Positions 44,309 to 52,751 of a stretch of 64,000 nt of DNA are shown piece after piece. Position numbers and translations under genes: made by a program. Source of the DNA: Ectothiorhodospira marina (GTDB lineage: Bacteria; Pseudomonadota; Gammaproteobacteria; Ectothiorhodospirales; Ectothiorhodospiraceae); assembly GCF_900109495.1 (NCBI RefSeq), contig NZ_FOAA01000007.1:79238-143237 (forward strand), written 5' to 3'. Position 1 is the stretch's first letter. The number at the start of each line of letters is the position of its first letter. Under the pieces are notes generated by a model that saw only the letters and a list, made by a program, of their open reading frames with translations, had not been told where the DNA came from and ran no database searches.

Positions 44309-44346
44309 GTCAGGTCAGGCAGCCCCTGGGCACCCCTGGGATGGGG

Positions 44347-45177
44347 TTATCCCGGGGGCTGGTGCGTGGGGCAACGCCACTGGGTGATTTCCGGTTCAGG
44401 GGCGTCCAGGCGGGCCAGGGTCATCTTGCCGCCCCAGATGCAGCCGGTGTCCAGTGAGAGCACGTTGTGCTCGAACCGGTAGCCCAGCGTGGACCAGTGG
44501 CCCACCACCAGACGGTGATCCTGGGTCCGGCGGTCCTCCATGGCATGCCAGGGGATCAGGTGCGGCGGATGCTGGCCCGGAGCCGCTTTGCAGTTCATGT
44601 CCAGTCGCCCGTCCCGGGTGCAGTAGCGCATCCGGGTGAAGCTGTTGGTGATGAACCTAAGCCGCGACCAGCCGGTGAGGGTGGGGGCCCAGCGATCCGG
44701 TTGGTCGCCGTACATGCGCTGCAGTAGCTGGGTATGCCCCGGTCCTCGTAAGACCTGGTGAAACTCATCGGCGCAGGCCAGGGCCGTCTCCAGATCCCAT
44801 TGTGGTGGCAGGCCGGCATGCACCATGGTCCAGCCCACTGCGGCGTCGTGATGGAGGATGGGCCTGTGCCGTAGCCACTCCATCAGTTCCTCTCGATCGG
44901 GGCTGTCCAGAATGGCCTGGACGGTGTCCTTGCGCCGGGGTTTGTGCAGGCCGGCGTGGATGGCCAGCAGGTGCAGGTCATGATTGCCCAGGACGGTGAC
45001 GGCGGCATCGCCCAGGTCGCGCACGAAGCGCAGACACCCCAGAGACTCAGGCCCCCGGTTGACCAGATCGCCCACCAGCCACAGCCGGTCCCGGGCCGGG
45101 TCAAAGCAGACCCGGTCCAGGAGTCGTTTCAGAGGATCAAGGCAGCCCTGCAGGTCGCCAATGGCATATAGCGCCAT
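44347..45177 (-). CDS. apaH: Bis(5'-nucleosyl)-tetraphosphatase, symmetrical
   Basis: Hydrolyses Ap4A to two ADP. 276 residues with metallophosphatase motifs AIGDLQGCLDPL, WLVGDLVNRGPESL, TVLGNHDLHLLA and C-terminal VGHWSTLGY and SLDTGCIWGGKMTL. Its start overlaps the stop of the upstream methyltransferase by one base. In E. coli apaG and apaH are adjacent; here a methyltransferase lies between them. Confidence 0.95.
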   Translation of the reverse strand: MALYAIGDLQGCLDPLKRLLDRVCFDPARDRLWLVGDLVNRGPESLGCLRFVRDLGDAAVTVLGNHDLHLLAIHAGLHKPRRKDTVQAILDSPDREELMEWLRHRPILHHDAAVGWTMVHAGLPPQWDLETALACADEFHQVLRGPGHTQLLQRMYGDQPDRWAPTLTGWSRLRFITNSFTRMRYCTRDGRLDMNCKAAPGQHPPHLIPWHAMEDRRTQDHRLVVGHWSTLGYRFEHNVLSLDTGCIWGGKMTLARLDAPEPEITQWRCPTHQPPG

Positions 45178-45839
45178 CAGGAGGCCGGGTTGTCCTGGGT
45201 GGGGGCGGCTTCAGCTGATGGCTCGGGGCTGGTCGCCTGAGTAACGGGCTTTTCCAGGGTGATGTGCCGGAACCAGCCACGCATCATGGCCGGGCTGTCT
45301 TCCAGAATCTTGAGTTCCTGACGCTTTTTCATCAGGGATTCGAAGACCACGTCGGTGCGAGAGGCCAGTGGGCCGGATACCAGGCCCACCAGGCGTCGGA
45401 AGGGGGCGCTCTCGCCGGGCTTGAGGAACTTGTCCATGACCAGGATGCGCCCGCCGGGCTTGAGCACCCGGGAGGCCTCGGCCAGCGCCAGATGCGGTTT
45501 GGGGACCACAGCCAGGATGGTGTGCAGGATCACCACATCGAAGCGCTCATCTTCATAAGGCAGGTCCATGGCATTGCCCTGGCGCATGTCGATGGAAAGG
45601 TTCAGGGCAGCAGCGCGCTCCTCGGCCTTTTTCAGCATCGCGGGTGTCAGGTCAAGGCCATGGTAATCAGCCCCCTGGGGTAGGTGGGGTAGATCCAGGC
45701 CTGTACCCAATCCGACGATCAGGATGGATTGCCCCTCGACATTGCCCAGCCTTTCCAGGCTGCGTTGTCTGGCATGGCGAGTGGGTTTTTCAACAAAACG
45801 ATCGTAGATAGGGGCCCAGAGTGTGTATGGAATGCGCAT
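45177..45839 (-). CDS. Class I SAM-dependent methyltransferase (PmtA-like)
   Basis: A 220-residue methyltransferase beginning MRIPYTLWAPIYDRFVEKPTR, with SAM motif I ILIVGLGTGLDLPHLP, acidic loop LDLTPAMLKKAEERA, and RVLKPGGRILVMDKF. The LWAPIYD start and overall pattern recall Rhodobacter-type phosphatidylethanolamine N-methyltransferases or UbiE-like enzymes. The substrate is not certain. The C-terminal 25 residues are disordered (Pro/Ala/Thr-rich). Coupled to apaH by a one-base overlap. Confidence 0.75.
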   Translation of the reverse strand: MRIPYTLWAPIYDRFVEKPTRHARQRSLERLGNVEGQSILIVGLGTGLDLPHLPQGADYHGLDLTPAMLKKAEERAAALNLSIDMRQGNAMDLPYEDERFDVVILHTILAVVPKPHLALAEASRVLKPGGRILVMDKFLKPGESAPFRRLVGLVSGPLASRTDVVFESLMKKRQELKILEDSPAMMRGWFRHITLEKPVTQATSPEPSAEAAPTQDNPAS

Positions 45840-45919
45840 ACGGATTGCCTGTGGTTGGGGGTTGACCTTGCCGATTGTAGTCCCCGTGAATTCCCCTGTC
45901 TAAAGCAGGGTCAAGGGCC

Positions 45920-46303
45920 TCAGTGCAGCACGCGAGGCACCGACAGGGTGAAGGAGGGAATGGGGGCATCAAACTCCACGCCATCGTCTCCGATCATCCG
46001 GTAACTGCCCTGCATGGTACCTACCGGCGTCTCGATCATGGCGCCGCTGGTGTATTTGAAGCCCTGACCGGGTTGCAGGTGGGGCTGCTCACCCACGACG
46101 CCCTCGCCGCGCACCTCCTGCACCTTGCCGTTGGAGTCGTGGATGACCCAGTGACGGCTGACAAGCTTGGCGGGCTGCGGGCCCTGGTTGTGGATGGTCA
46201 CGGTGTAGGCGAAGACAAAGCGCCCGTGCATGGGGTCGGACTGGGATTCCACATAGGTGCTTTGCACATCGACGCGGATTGGGTGTTCGCTGCTTGCCGG
46301 CAT
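45920..46303 (-). CDS. apaG: ApaG protein (Co2+/Mg2+ efflux associated)
   Basis: 127-residue single FN3-like domain: IRVDVQSTYVESQSDPMHGRFVFAYTVTIHNQGPQPAKLVSRHWVIHDSNGKVQEVRGEGVVGEQPHLQPGQGFKYTSG, ending in a TPVGTMQGSYRM motif. ApaG binds pyrophosphate-like ligands in some species; the role is otherwise unclear. It is upstream of the methyltransferase-apaH pair, as in the ksgA-apaGH clusters. Confidence 0.95.
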   Translation of the reverse strand: MPASSEHPIRVDVQSTYVESQSDPMHGRFVFAYTVTIHNQGPQPAKLVSRHWVIHDSNGKVQEVRGEGVVGEQPHLQPGQGFKYTSGAMIETPVGTMQGSYRMIGDDGVEFDAPIPSFTLSVPRVLH

Positions 46304-46346
46304 GGTACGGAGATGCCTCCAGCCTGGATTGGGGGATACCTCAAGG

Positions 46347-46400
46347 TATCATAAAAAAAGCCGCCATCCGCGTGTGCGGACGGCGGCCATGGGTCCGGCC
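46347..46400 (-). terminator. Possible terminator between apaG and the disordered protein
   Basis: GCCGCCGTCCGCACACGCGG...GGCGGC on the minus strand is followed by TTTTTTTATG at 46355-46349. The stem CCGCCGTCCG / CGGATGGCGG (46381-46390 / 46361-46370) gives an intrinsic terminator for the 46415-47186 gene pair. Confidence 0.6.
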
Positions 46401-46414
46401 GGGGAGGGTGTCCG

Positions 46415-46933
46415 TCAGACCACTTCGTTCAGGGTGCTCCGAGCCTCCTGGGCCTGAGGGGCAGCAACGTCGACAGCCCGCTCCAGGCGGTCCTCCAGTC
46501 GCTGCTGCAAGGCCGCCTGTTCGCTGTCGGGTCGACCAGCGGGGTTATCCTGGCCCTGTTGGCTGGTCTGGACCTCATTCAACTGCCCCTGAGGTGCCTC
46601 GTTGGCGGGCGCCGGGTTCAAGCTGCCTGCATCCACCGCAGCCCCCTGCGGGGCATCGCTGCCTTCTCGAGCCACCTGTAGGCGCGCCTCAGCGGCCAGG
46701 GCAGCATCGTCCCGCGCTGCTGCTGCCTGGCTGCCTTCGTCCTGGGTATTCTGGGGGGCGTTCTGGCCGGGATTGGGGTTGCTCTGCTGGGTTTCCTGAG
46801 CATCCGAGACAGGACGGGCGGTCTCCATTTCCACGGCGGTCCCTCCACCTCCCAGGCGATCCGTGGGCGTCGGCATCACCGGATTGGTGGTGGCGGGCAT
46901 CACCGGGTTGAATGCGGGCATATTGACGTTCAT
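46415..46933 (-). CDS. Hypothetical Gln/Ala/Asn-rich disordered protein
   Basis: Not recognised. From ATG 46933 (AAGGTGG five bases upstream; a GTG at 46942 is the longer alternative) it encodes 172 residues of low complexity: MNVNMPAFNPVMPATTNPVMP, then a long Gln/Asn/Ala/Glu-rich region, and a helix-prone acidic end (AALQQRLEDRLERAVDVAAPQAQEARSTLNEVV). No signal peptide. It follows the small flagellar-like gene by 16 bp on the same strand, so the pair may be an operon. The style recalls cytoplasmic proteins that accompany flagellar hook-length or rod genes, but that is a guess. Confidence 0.6.
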   Translation of the reverse strand: MNVNMPAFNPVMPATTNPVMPTPTDRLGGGGTAVEMETARPVSDAQETQQSNPNPGQNAPQNTQDEGSQAAAARDDAALAAEARLQVAREGSDAPQGAAVDAGSLNPAPANEAPQGQLNEVQTSQQGQDNPAGRPDSEQAALQQRLEDRLERAVDVAAPQAQEARSTLNEVV

Positions 46934-46949
46934 GGTTTCCACCTTTTGC

Positions 46950-47186
46950 CTAGACCTTCATATCAATCAACGTGCCAAGCATCTGGTTTTCCGTTTGCAG
47001 AACCTTGGCTGAAGCTTCCACTTGATTGGCATTCACGCGCTGCTCCACCAGTGGCTGCTCGATGCCGCGAGTGCTCTGGCCGCCCAGTGTGGCAGCACTG
47101 GCAATCTCGACCGCATTACCGCGCAGACCCTGCATGCCAGCCTGAATGCCCGACAAGACGTTACTTGATGTGATTGAGACGGTCAT
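46950..47186 (-). CDS. Small flagellar rod/hook-like protein, 78 aa
   Basis: MTVSITSSNVLSGIQAGMQGLRGNAVEIASAAT at the N-terminus and NQVEASAKVLQTENQMLGTLIDMKV at the C-terminus resemble the two coiled-coil ends of axial flagellar proteins (FlgB/FlgC/FlgE type) brought together without a central domain. Such mini-proteins occur widely in gammaproteobacteria outside flagellar operons; their role is unknown. GAGG lies upstream of the ATG. No other flagellar gene is seen in the window. Confidence 0.7.
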   Translation of the reverse strand: MTVSITSSNVLSGIQAGMQGLRGNAVEIASAATLGGQSTRGIEQPLVEQRVNANQVEASAKVLQTENQMLGTLIDMKV

Positions 47187-47396
47187 GGCCTCCTCGTAAG
47201 AATGTCGCTTACTACCAAGTATAGAAGATACAGGGCGCCCATGCAGTCCGTCCGCCGGCAGGGCGGTGCCGTTGGAGCGTCGCGTCTACCCGGGCGCCTG
47301 TTTCTATGACCTGGATAGACCCCCTGCGTTCCCTGTTTGGGGGTGATAACCTTGCGCTTACCGTTTTCTGTCTCCACTTTTCCAGTTGACCCCACC

Positions 47397-48077
47397 ATGC
47401 TTAGAAAAACCCTGATTTTCCTGATTCTGGCCATTCCTTTCTTTGGCCTGTCATTGTTGTTGACGGGGCCACCGCCTCAGCCCCACGAGGATGAGTTGCC
47501 CTGGAATGTGGAGGTCCTGGAAGACGGCAAGTCGCGGGTGTTCGGTGTCACCCTGGAGCAGACACCGCTCCAGGTGTTGCGCGAGCGCCTGAAGCTGTTC
47601 CCGAGTCTGGCGCTGTTTGTTTCCCCCGACGGGGACCGGCGACTGGAGGCCTATTTTGGTTCGGTGAAGCTGGGGCCGTTCGAGACCAATCTGCTGGCGC
47701 GCCTCAAGGTGGATGAGGGCACCCTGGACGCCATGGCTGCGCGTTCCGTGAATGACAAGCCCATGCCCAGCGGTGCGCGTCGACTGACGCTCTCGGAGCA
47801 GGATACCCGCCGGGCCCTGGATCTGCCGGTAGCTGAGCTGTCCTATGTGCCACGTGCCCGGTATGACGAGGAGACCGTGCTGGAGCGCTTTGGTCGGGAA
47901 CCTCAGAAGCTGACCATGGATGATGGGCGCCAGTATTTCCTGTACCCCGAGTCTGGGGTGGCAATCCTGCTGACGCCCGATGGACGGGATACCCTGCATT
48001 TTGTTTCGCCTCGGCATTTTGATGTTTTGCGGGCGCGCATCGAAGAGGGTGAATCCCTGCAAAGGCCCCTGCCGTGA
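47397..48077 (+). CDS. Conserved membrane-anchored protein of unknown function
   Basis: A 226-residue protein with an uncleaved N-terminal anchor (MLRKTLIFLILAIPFFGLSLLLTGP) and a soluble, mostly extracytoplasmic part (VFGVTLEQTPLQVLRERL, LYPESGVAILLTPDGRDTLHFVSP). ATG 47397 is chosen because upstream codons lack a signal. It overlaps the next gene by 4 bp (GTGA), indicating co-translation with the YcgN-family protein. Function not recognised. Confidence 0.75.
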   Translation: MLRKTLIFLILAIPFFGLSLLLTGPPPQPHEDELPWNVEVLEDGKSRVFGVTLEQTPLQVLRERLKLFPSLALFVSPDGDRRLEAYFGSVKLGPFETNLLARLKVDEGTLDAMAARSVNDKPMPSGARRLTLSEQDTRRALDLPVAELSYVPRARYDEETVLERFGREPQKLTMDDGRQYFLYPESGVAILLTPDGRDTLHFVSPRHFDVLRARIEEGESLQRPLP

Positions 48078-48535
48078 CCGACGGAACCCAGTCCAGGGCG
48101 GGGGCCCGTTTCTGGGAGGCACTGAGCCTGGAGGCGATGGACACACGGCAGTGGGAGGCCTTGTGTGATGGTTGTGGGCGCTGTTGTCTGCACAAGCTCC
48201 AGGACGAGGACACGGACGAGATCTACTACACGGATGTGGCCTGCCGCCTGCTGGATGGGCACTCGTGCCGTTGCGGAGATTATGATCATCGGGCCCATGA
48301 GGTTCCCGATTGTGTCTCGCTCACGGCCAGGGAGGTGAAGCAGATCCCCTGGTTGCCGCGGACCTGCGCCTACCGGCTGCTGGCAGAGGGGCAACCCCTG
48401 CCCCAGTGGCATCCCCTGATCACCGGAGATCCTGACAGTGTGCATGCCGCCGGGATCTCGGTACGAGGGCGCATCGTGGACGAAGAGGCCATGACCGGTG
48501 ATTGGGAAGATCACATCGTTGATTGGCCAGCCTGA
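48074..48535 (+). CDS. YcgN-family cysteine-cluster protein (UPF0260)
   Basis: 153 residues, GTG start overlapping the upstream stop. The Cys pattern LCDGCGRCCLHKL...DVACRLLDGHSCRCGDY...PDCVSLT...RTCAYRLL matches the CxxCxxCC family of putative metal-binding proteins, and PLPQWHPLITGDPDSVHAAGISVRG is a family motif. Function is uncharacterised. It is coupled to the membrane-anchored gene upstream. Confidence 0.88.
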   Translation: MTDGTQSRAGARFWEALSLEAMDTRQWEALCDGCGRCCLHKLQDEDTDEIYYTDVACRLLDGHSCRCGDYDHRAHEVPDCVSLTAREVKQIPWLPRTCAYRLLAEGQPLPQWHPLITGDPDSVHAAGISVRGRIVDEEAMTGDWEDHIVDWPA

Positions 48536-48544
48536 GCCAATGGC

Positions 48545-49210
48545 TCAGGCGTTGCTGAAGCGTTTTGGCCCGTAGCCCTCCTTTCCGCTCAGGTAGTGGC
48601 GCAGCCGCTGTGGGAAGTCGTCGGGTACCGAGCCGGTAACGGCATCCAGGCCGAGCAGTTGATCGCCCCAGGCCTTGATGCGGGGGAACTCATCCTCATC
48701 GAACAGCGGGGTACTGGCATTCATCAGGCGGTAACGCATCAACAGCGGGGCAAAGGCGGCGTCCACCAGGGAGAAGTCCGCGCCGTTGAACCAGGGCCCC
48801 TGGCCCAGTTGCGCCTCGAGGCGGTGCAGTCCGGCGAGGGCCGAGGCCTGGTGGTCTTCCATGTCCTGCTCGGTCTCGGCCGTCATGATCCGGTACTGGT
48901 CAATGATGGCTGTGGAGCCAAACTCGATCCAGGCGCGGTTGAAGGCCAGGGTGAGGGGGTCGGCGGGTTTGAGGGTGGGTGGGGTGATGTCATCCACATA
49001 CTCGTTGATCACGGCCGACTCGAATAAATGGGTGTTGCCATCCACTTCCAGCACCGGCACCTTGCCGGTAGGCGACACCCGCGAGAACCAGGCGGGTGGA
49101 TTTTCCAGGTCGATGTACTCGATCTCATAAGGCGCCTTTTTGTACCGCAGGGTGATGACACTGCGTTGCACGAAGGGGCAAAGGTCGAAGCTGATGAGTT
49201 TCAGTGGCAT
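48545..49210 (-). CDS. Glutathione S-transferase family protein
   Basis: 221 residues starting MPLKLISFDLCPFVQRSVITLRYKKAPYEIEYIDL. The thioredoxin-fold N-terminal domain has the Cys-Pro-Phe-Val active site motif, SPTGKVPVLEVDG and FESAVINEYVDD, followed by the helical GST C-domain. The CPFVQR motif fits beta/omega-like GSTs; substrate unknown. Longer upstream readings of this ORF overlap the divergent hslR start and are not favoured. Confidence 0.87.
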   Translation of the reverse strand: MPLKLISFDLCPFVQRSVITLRYKKAPYEIEYIDLENPPAWFSRVSPTGKVPVLEVDGNTHLFESAVINEYVDDITPPTLKPADPLTLAFNRAWIEFGSTAIIDQYRIMTAETEQDMEDHQASALAGLHRLEAQLGQGPWFNGADFSLVDAAFAPLLMRYRLMNASTPLFDEDEFPRIKAWGDQLLGLDAVTGSVPDDFPQRLRHYLSGKEGYGPKRFSNA

Positions 49211-49265
49211 GGGTATCAAGGATGTGGGTCTGGTGTGAGAGTCTAGCAGTCCGAAAGGGGGAACC

Positions 49266-49658
49266 ATGAACGAACCCGCGACATCCGTGCGTCTGGATAA
49301 ATGGCTCTGGGCCGCACGATTTTTCAAGACCCGTTCCCTGGCGGCCGAAGCGGTCAGTGGCGGACGGGTGCATGTGAACGGGGACCGCGTAAAACCCTCC
49401 CGGGGGGTGCGGGTGGGGGATCGGTTGCGGATCAACCGCTCGGGTGAGAGTTGGGTTGTGGATGTGCTGGGCCTCAATGACAAGCGTCGCCCGGCTGCCG
49501 AGGCTCGGGAATTGTATGAGGAAACCCCGGAGGGGCAGGCCGCCCGGGAGAAGGAAGCCGAGGCCCGGCGTCTGGCCCGCCTGGCTACGCCCCATACCGA
49601 TCATCGCCCGGACCGCCGGGATCGTCGTCATATCCGCCGTTTCATCGGCAAGGATTGA
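49266..49658 (+). CDS. hslR: Ribosome-associated heat shock protein Hsp15 (S4 domain)
   Basis: 130 residues. The S4 RNA-binding domain reads VRLDKWLWAARFFKTRSLAAEAVSGGRVHVNGDRVKPSRGVRVGDRL, with a basic tail (RRDRRHIRRFIGKD). Hsp15 binds free 50S subunits carrying nascent chains after heat shock. Starts MNEPATSV with GGGGG about 6 bp upstream. The NUDIX gene follows by 7 bp. Confidence 0.93.
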   Translation: MNEPATSVRLDKWLWAARFFKTRSLAAEAVSGGRVHVNGDRVKPSRGVRVGDRLRINRSGESWVVDVLGLNDKRRPAAEARELYEETPEGQAAREKEAEARRLARLATPHTDHRPDRRDRRHIRRFIGKD

Positions 49659-49665
49659 AGTCCCC

Positions 49666-50079
49666 ATGCCCAGACCCGTGACACCCCTGATTGCCGCCGA
49701 CCTGATCATCCGTCGTCATGAAGACGAGGATGGCCGCATCCTGTTGATCGAGCGTCTTCATCCGCCCCATGGATGGGCCTTGCCCGGAGGCTTTGTGGAT
49801 GTAGGGGAGACTGTGGAGCAGGCGGCCGTCCGCGAGGCCCTGGAAGAGACACGCCTTGAGGTCAGTCTGGAGGGATTGCTGGGGCTGTATTCGGATCCCG
49901 GGCGGGATCCCAGGGGGCATACGGTCAGTGCCGTCTATCTGGCCAGTGCCCGGGGTGAGCCCCAGGCAGCCGATGACGCAGCAGCCGTCAGGTGGGTGGA
50001 CCCAGCGGCACCGGGGGTGCCGCTGGCCTTCGATCATGCTCGTATCCTGGCCGATTATCTGGACCAGCGAGCCTCCTGA
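49666..50079 (+). CDS. NUDIX hydrolase
   Basis: 137 residues. The NUDIX box is GGFVDVGETVEQAAVREALEETRLEV, following LIERLHPPHGWALPGG, which fits ADP-ribose pyrophosphatase-like or dinucleotide-cleaving members. Substrate unknown. ATG 49666 begins MPRPVTPLIAADLI; upstream in-frame readings overlap hslR in another frame and are rejected. Confidence 0.9.
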   Translation: MPRPVTPLIAADLIIRRHEDEDGRILLIERLHPPHGWALPGGFVDVGETVEQAAVREALEETRLEVSLEGLLGLYSDPGRDPRGHTVSAVYLASARGEPQAADDAAAVRWVDPAAPGVPLAFDHARILADYLDQRAS

Positions 50080-50136
50080 GCGGTGGGTCGGTGGCATGGG
50101 CATGGCCCAAGCCACCGATCAAGGGCCTTTGCCTGC

Positions 50137-51210
50137 TTACTTCTCGGTGCGCTCGTTCACCCACTTGCCGATGGCTGGGGGCACCATCTTCTGGGCCTTG
50201 CCACTCACGTAGATGCCGATGTGGCCACCGGGGAAGGAGAGCTCGGTGTAGTCCTTGGTGCCCAGCTTCTTGCCCATGGCCTTGGAGGCGTCGGGTGGCA
50301 CCAGGTGATCCTGCTCGGCAAAGATGTTCAGCACCGGCATGGTCACGTTGGACAGGTCCACCTCGTGATCGCCAATGTGCAGACCACCGTTCATCAGCTT
50401 GTTCTGCTGGTAGAAGTCCTTGATGAACTGTCGGTAGGTCTCGCCAGCCTGGTCGGGGCTGTCGAAGATCCACTTTTCCATGCGCAGGAAGTTGTCCAGC
50501 TTGTCCTTGTCCTGCAGCACTTCGACCATGTCCAGGTACTTCTGGCCCATGAGTTGATAGGGTTTGAGGTTGAGGAAGGTCCAGTTGAGCAGTTCACCCG
50601 GAATGTTCCCCATGGTGTCCACCAGGGTATCCACGTCCACATGCTTGACCCAGTGGGAGAGGATGTTGTCCGGCGTATGGAAGTCCACCGGGGTCACCAT
50701 GGTGATCAGGTTCTGCACCTTCTCCGGGTTCATGGCGCTGTAGCACAGGCTGAAGGTGCCCCCCTGGCAGATGCCCAGCAGGTTGACCTTGTCCACGCCA
50801 TGGCGCCAGCGGATCTCGTCCACGCAACGGTCCACATAGCCGTTGATATAGTCGTCCATGGTCAGGAACCGGTCGGCGCGGTCGGGATAGCCCCAGTCGA
50901 TCAGGTACACGTCCATGCCTGCGTCCAGCAGGCCTTGAACCGTGGAGCGGTTCTCCTGCAGATCGGTCATGTAGGGGCGGTTCACCAGCGCGTAGACAAT
51001 CAGCACCGGCACGGGGTTCTGGACTGCCGAGGTGGAAGGCTGGAAGCGGTACAGGGTCAGCTTGTCCTCGCGATAGACGGCTTCCTTGGGCGTCACGCCA
51101 CTGGGGATGTCGTCAGCGTCGGCCAGGTTCTGCAGGCCAGTGGTGAGTTTCTTCTGGAATGTGGAAATCTCATCCATCACCTGGTCGGGGCGGATCTGAA
51201 TCGGGATCAT
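50137..51210 (-). CDS. phaC: Class III poly(3-hydroxyalkanoate) synthase, PhaC subunit
   Basis: Polymerises 3-hydroxybutyryl-CoA into PHB on granules, together with PhaE. 357 residues, typical for class III. The lipase-like box with nucleophile Cys is LLGICQGGTFSLCY; the catalytic Asp is in NIFAEQDHLVPPDAS and the His in PGGHIGIYVSGKAQ. Preceded 14 bp upstream by phaE on the same strand. Divergent from phaA across a 321-bp regulatory region. Confidence 0.96.
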   Translation of the reverse strand: MIPIQIRPDQVMDEISTFQKKLTTGLQNLADADDIPSGVTPKEAVYREDKLTLYRFQPSTSAVQNPVPVLIVYALVNRPYMTDLQENRSTVQGLLDAGMDVYLIDWGYPDRADRFLTMDDYINGYVDRCVDEIRWRHGVDKVNLLGICQGGTFSLCYSAMNPEKVQNLITMVTPVDFHTPDNILSHWVKHVDVDTLVDTMGNIPGELLNWTFLNLKPYQLMGQKYLDMVEVLQDKDKLDNFLRMEKWIFDSPDQAGETYRQFIKDFYQQNKLMNGGLHIGDHEVDLSNVTMPVLNIFAEQDHLVPPDASKAMGKKLGTKDYTELSFPGGHIGIYVSGKAQKMVPPAIGKWVNERTEK

Positions 51211-51224
51211 GTCCTGTCTCTCCT

Positions 51225-52430
51225 TCAGTTCTTGGGCTCGTCAGCCTTTTTGGCGGCGCCCGCATTCGGGGTCTTCGCGGCGGAGGATGCGTTGCTGGTG
51301 GTGTTGCTGGCGCTGCCTGCGCTGGAACCACCTGCACTGGTGCTGTCCGCCTTGGCCGAGGACTGCGTGCTGGCGGCCTTGTTCTGGGTGCCGGTGCTAC
51401 CCGACTTGGGGGTGCTGGACCGGGTCGACGAGGTCTTGCGGCTGGGGGTGGCCTTGGCCTTTTCCTTTTTGTCTTCCTGCTGGAGGTCGCGCAAGGCCGC
51501 TTTGATCTGGTGCATCTCGCGGCGGCTCTCCTGCAGGCGACGGTGCAGCGTATTCACTTCGCGGCGGGTGGGCATGTTGAGGCTTTCGGTCACCTCGTCC
51601 ATGAGGCGGGTGCCCTGGCGCTTCACCGCCATCAGGCTGTTGACCATGTCGCCGTAAACCTTGGCATATTCCTCGGACATGACGAACTCGCCATAGACCT
51701 CCTCGGAGACATCCACCCACTCATCGTACAGGCCGCGCATGGAGGTGATGGGAGTGTCCTGGCGACCGGCGTCGTCGAGGCGAGCACGGAAGCGATCCAC
51801 CGAGTCCAGACCCACCTTGGCGAATGCCTGCTGGTACTGTTGCATGGCCTGCTGGTACTCCATCATCAGCTTGGCCAGGTTCTGGTACTGCTCCTGCGAT
51901 TCGCGGGTGTAGCCCACGCCCGGCACGGAGAGGAAGCGATCCATTTGTTCCTGCATGACATCGCCGTAGGGCGGACGGGCCGCGGGGCGCAGGGCCTGCA
52001 TGAAGTCGCCTGGCATGGGCATGAAGCTGGAACCGGCGCGGCTCCAGGTATCCATGGGCATCTGCCAGAAGGGGTTGATGCTCTTGCCAGGCATCTGGCC
52101 CAGACCCATGTTCTTGAAGGCGTTGGTCATCTGGTCCAGCCACTGGGTGACGGCCTGACCGGCATCCGCCTGGCCATTGGTGCCCTTGTAGAAGTTCTCC
52201 GCCATGGCGAAGTAGTTGCGGCCCATCTGCATCATCTGATCCATCATCTGATTGTTGCCGCCAGGCAGGCCTTGGGAGGCGGCCTGCCACCATTGATCGA
52301 GCCCCTGTGGCCAACTGGGCGCGTTGCTCTGCCCGCCCATCGCCTTGCGGCTCATGTCCAGCCAGGCGTCCCAGTACTTGCGCTGGGCATCCAGCCATTC
52401 ATCGGGAGCAAAAGGGTTCGAATCAGCCAT
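51225..52430 (-). CDS. phaE: Class III poly(3-hydroxyalkanoate) synthase, PhaE subunit
   Basis: Non-catalytic partner that activates PhaC. 401 residues. N-terminal Trp-rich region (MADSNPFAPDEWLDAQRKYWDAWLDMSRKA), Gly/Met/Asn-rich middle, and the family segment VPGVGYTRESQEQYQNLAKLMMEYQQAMQQYQQAFAKVG. A coiled coil (about 300-330) precedes an unusual low-complexity Ser/Thr/Ala/Lys tail of about 65 residues (about residues 335-400), resembling the Lys/Ala-rich tails of phasins and histone-like proteins. First gene of phaE-phaC. Confidence 0.93.
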   Translation of the reverse strand: MADSNPFAPDEWLDAQRKYWDAWLDMSRKAMGGQSNAPSWPQGLDQWWQAASQGLPGGNNQMMDQMMQMGRNYFAMAENFYKGTNGQADAGQAVTQWLDQMTNAFKNMGLGQMPGKSINPFWQMPMDTWSRAGSSFMPMPGDFMQALRPAARPPYGDVMQEQMDRFLSVPGVGYTRESQEQYQNLAKLMMEYQQAMQQYQQAFAKVGLDSVDRFRARLDDAGRQDTPITSMRGLYDEWVDVSEEVYGEFVMSEEYAKVYGDMVNSLMAVKRQGTRLMDEVTESLNMPTRREVNTLHRRLQESRREMHQIKAALRDLQQEDKKEKAKATPSRKTSSTRSSTPKSGSTGTQNKAASTQSSAKADSTSAGGSSAGSASNTTSNASSAAKTPNAGAAKKADEPKN

Positions 52431-52583
52431 TCAGTCTTCTCCTGTGGATCCTGTCATCACCGGGAGGGCCCCGGTGGGTCGGGTTTGCGAGTGTATAAAG
52501 CCATTGCTCGGTTATTAAGCATAACGGCAAAAGCCAGGAACCCAACGCTTACCCGGCTTAATGGGTCAAGATTAGCATACTGG

Positions 52584-52602
52584 TTGTGCACTGCAACAAT
52601 GC
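52584..52602. promoter_or_regulatory. Candidate PhaR operator upstream of phaEC
   Basis: TTGTGCACTGCAACAATGC lies in the phaE-phaA divergent region. A minus-strand -35/-10 candidate (TTGCAG, 16 bp, TAATCT) overlaps it. The motif is shared with 52664 and 54675. Assignment to PhaR is inference. Confidence 0.55.
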
Positions 52603-52663
52603 TGCGGGTATCCATCGTGGGTTCATTGGTCACGCGTGTCCTGGTTCTGGTATAAACAAGCTG

Positions 52664-52681
52664 TTGTGCACGACAACATTG
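52664..52681. promoter_or_regulatory. Candidate PhaR operator upstream of phaA
   Basis: TTGTGCACGACAACATTG just downstream of a TATAAA -10 candidate (52651-52656), so binding would block the phaA start point. Confidence 0.55.
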
Positions 52682-52751
52682 TAGATGTTCACCCCGACGG
52701 TGTGTGTCGTGTGACGAATTTTTCGATAACGATTCCAAAGCAGGAGGATTT

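Noticed and set aside
50083..51657. 524-codon plus-strand reading opposite phaC/phaE
   Set aside because: A shadow of class III PHA synthase genes, which have full catalytic motifs.
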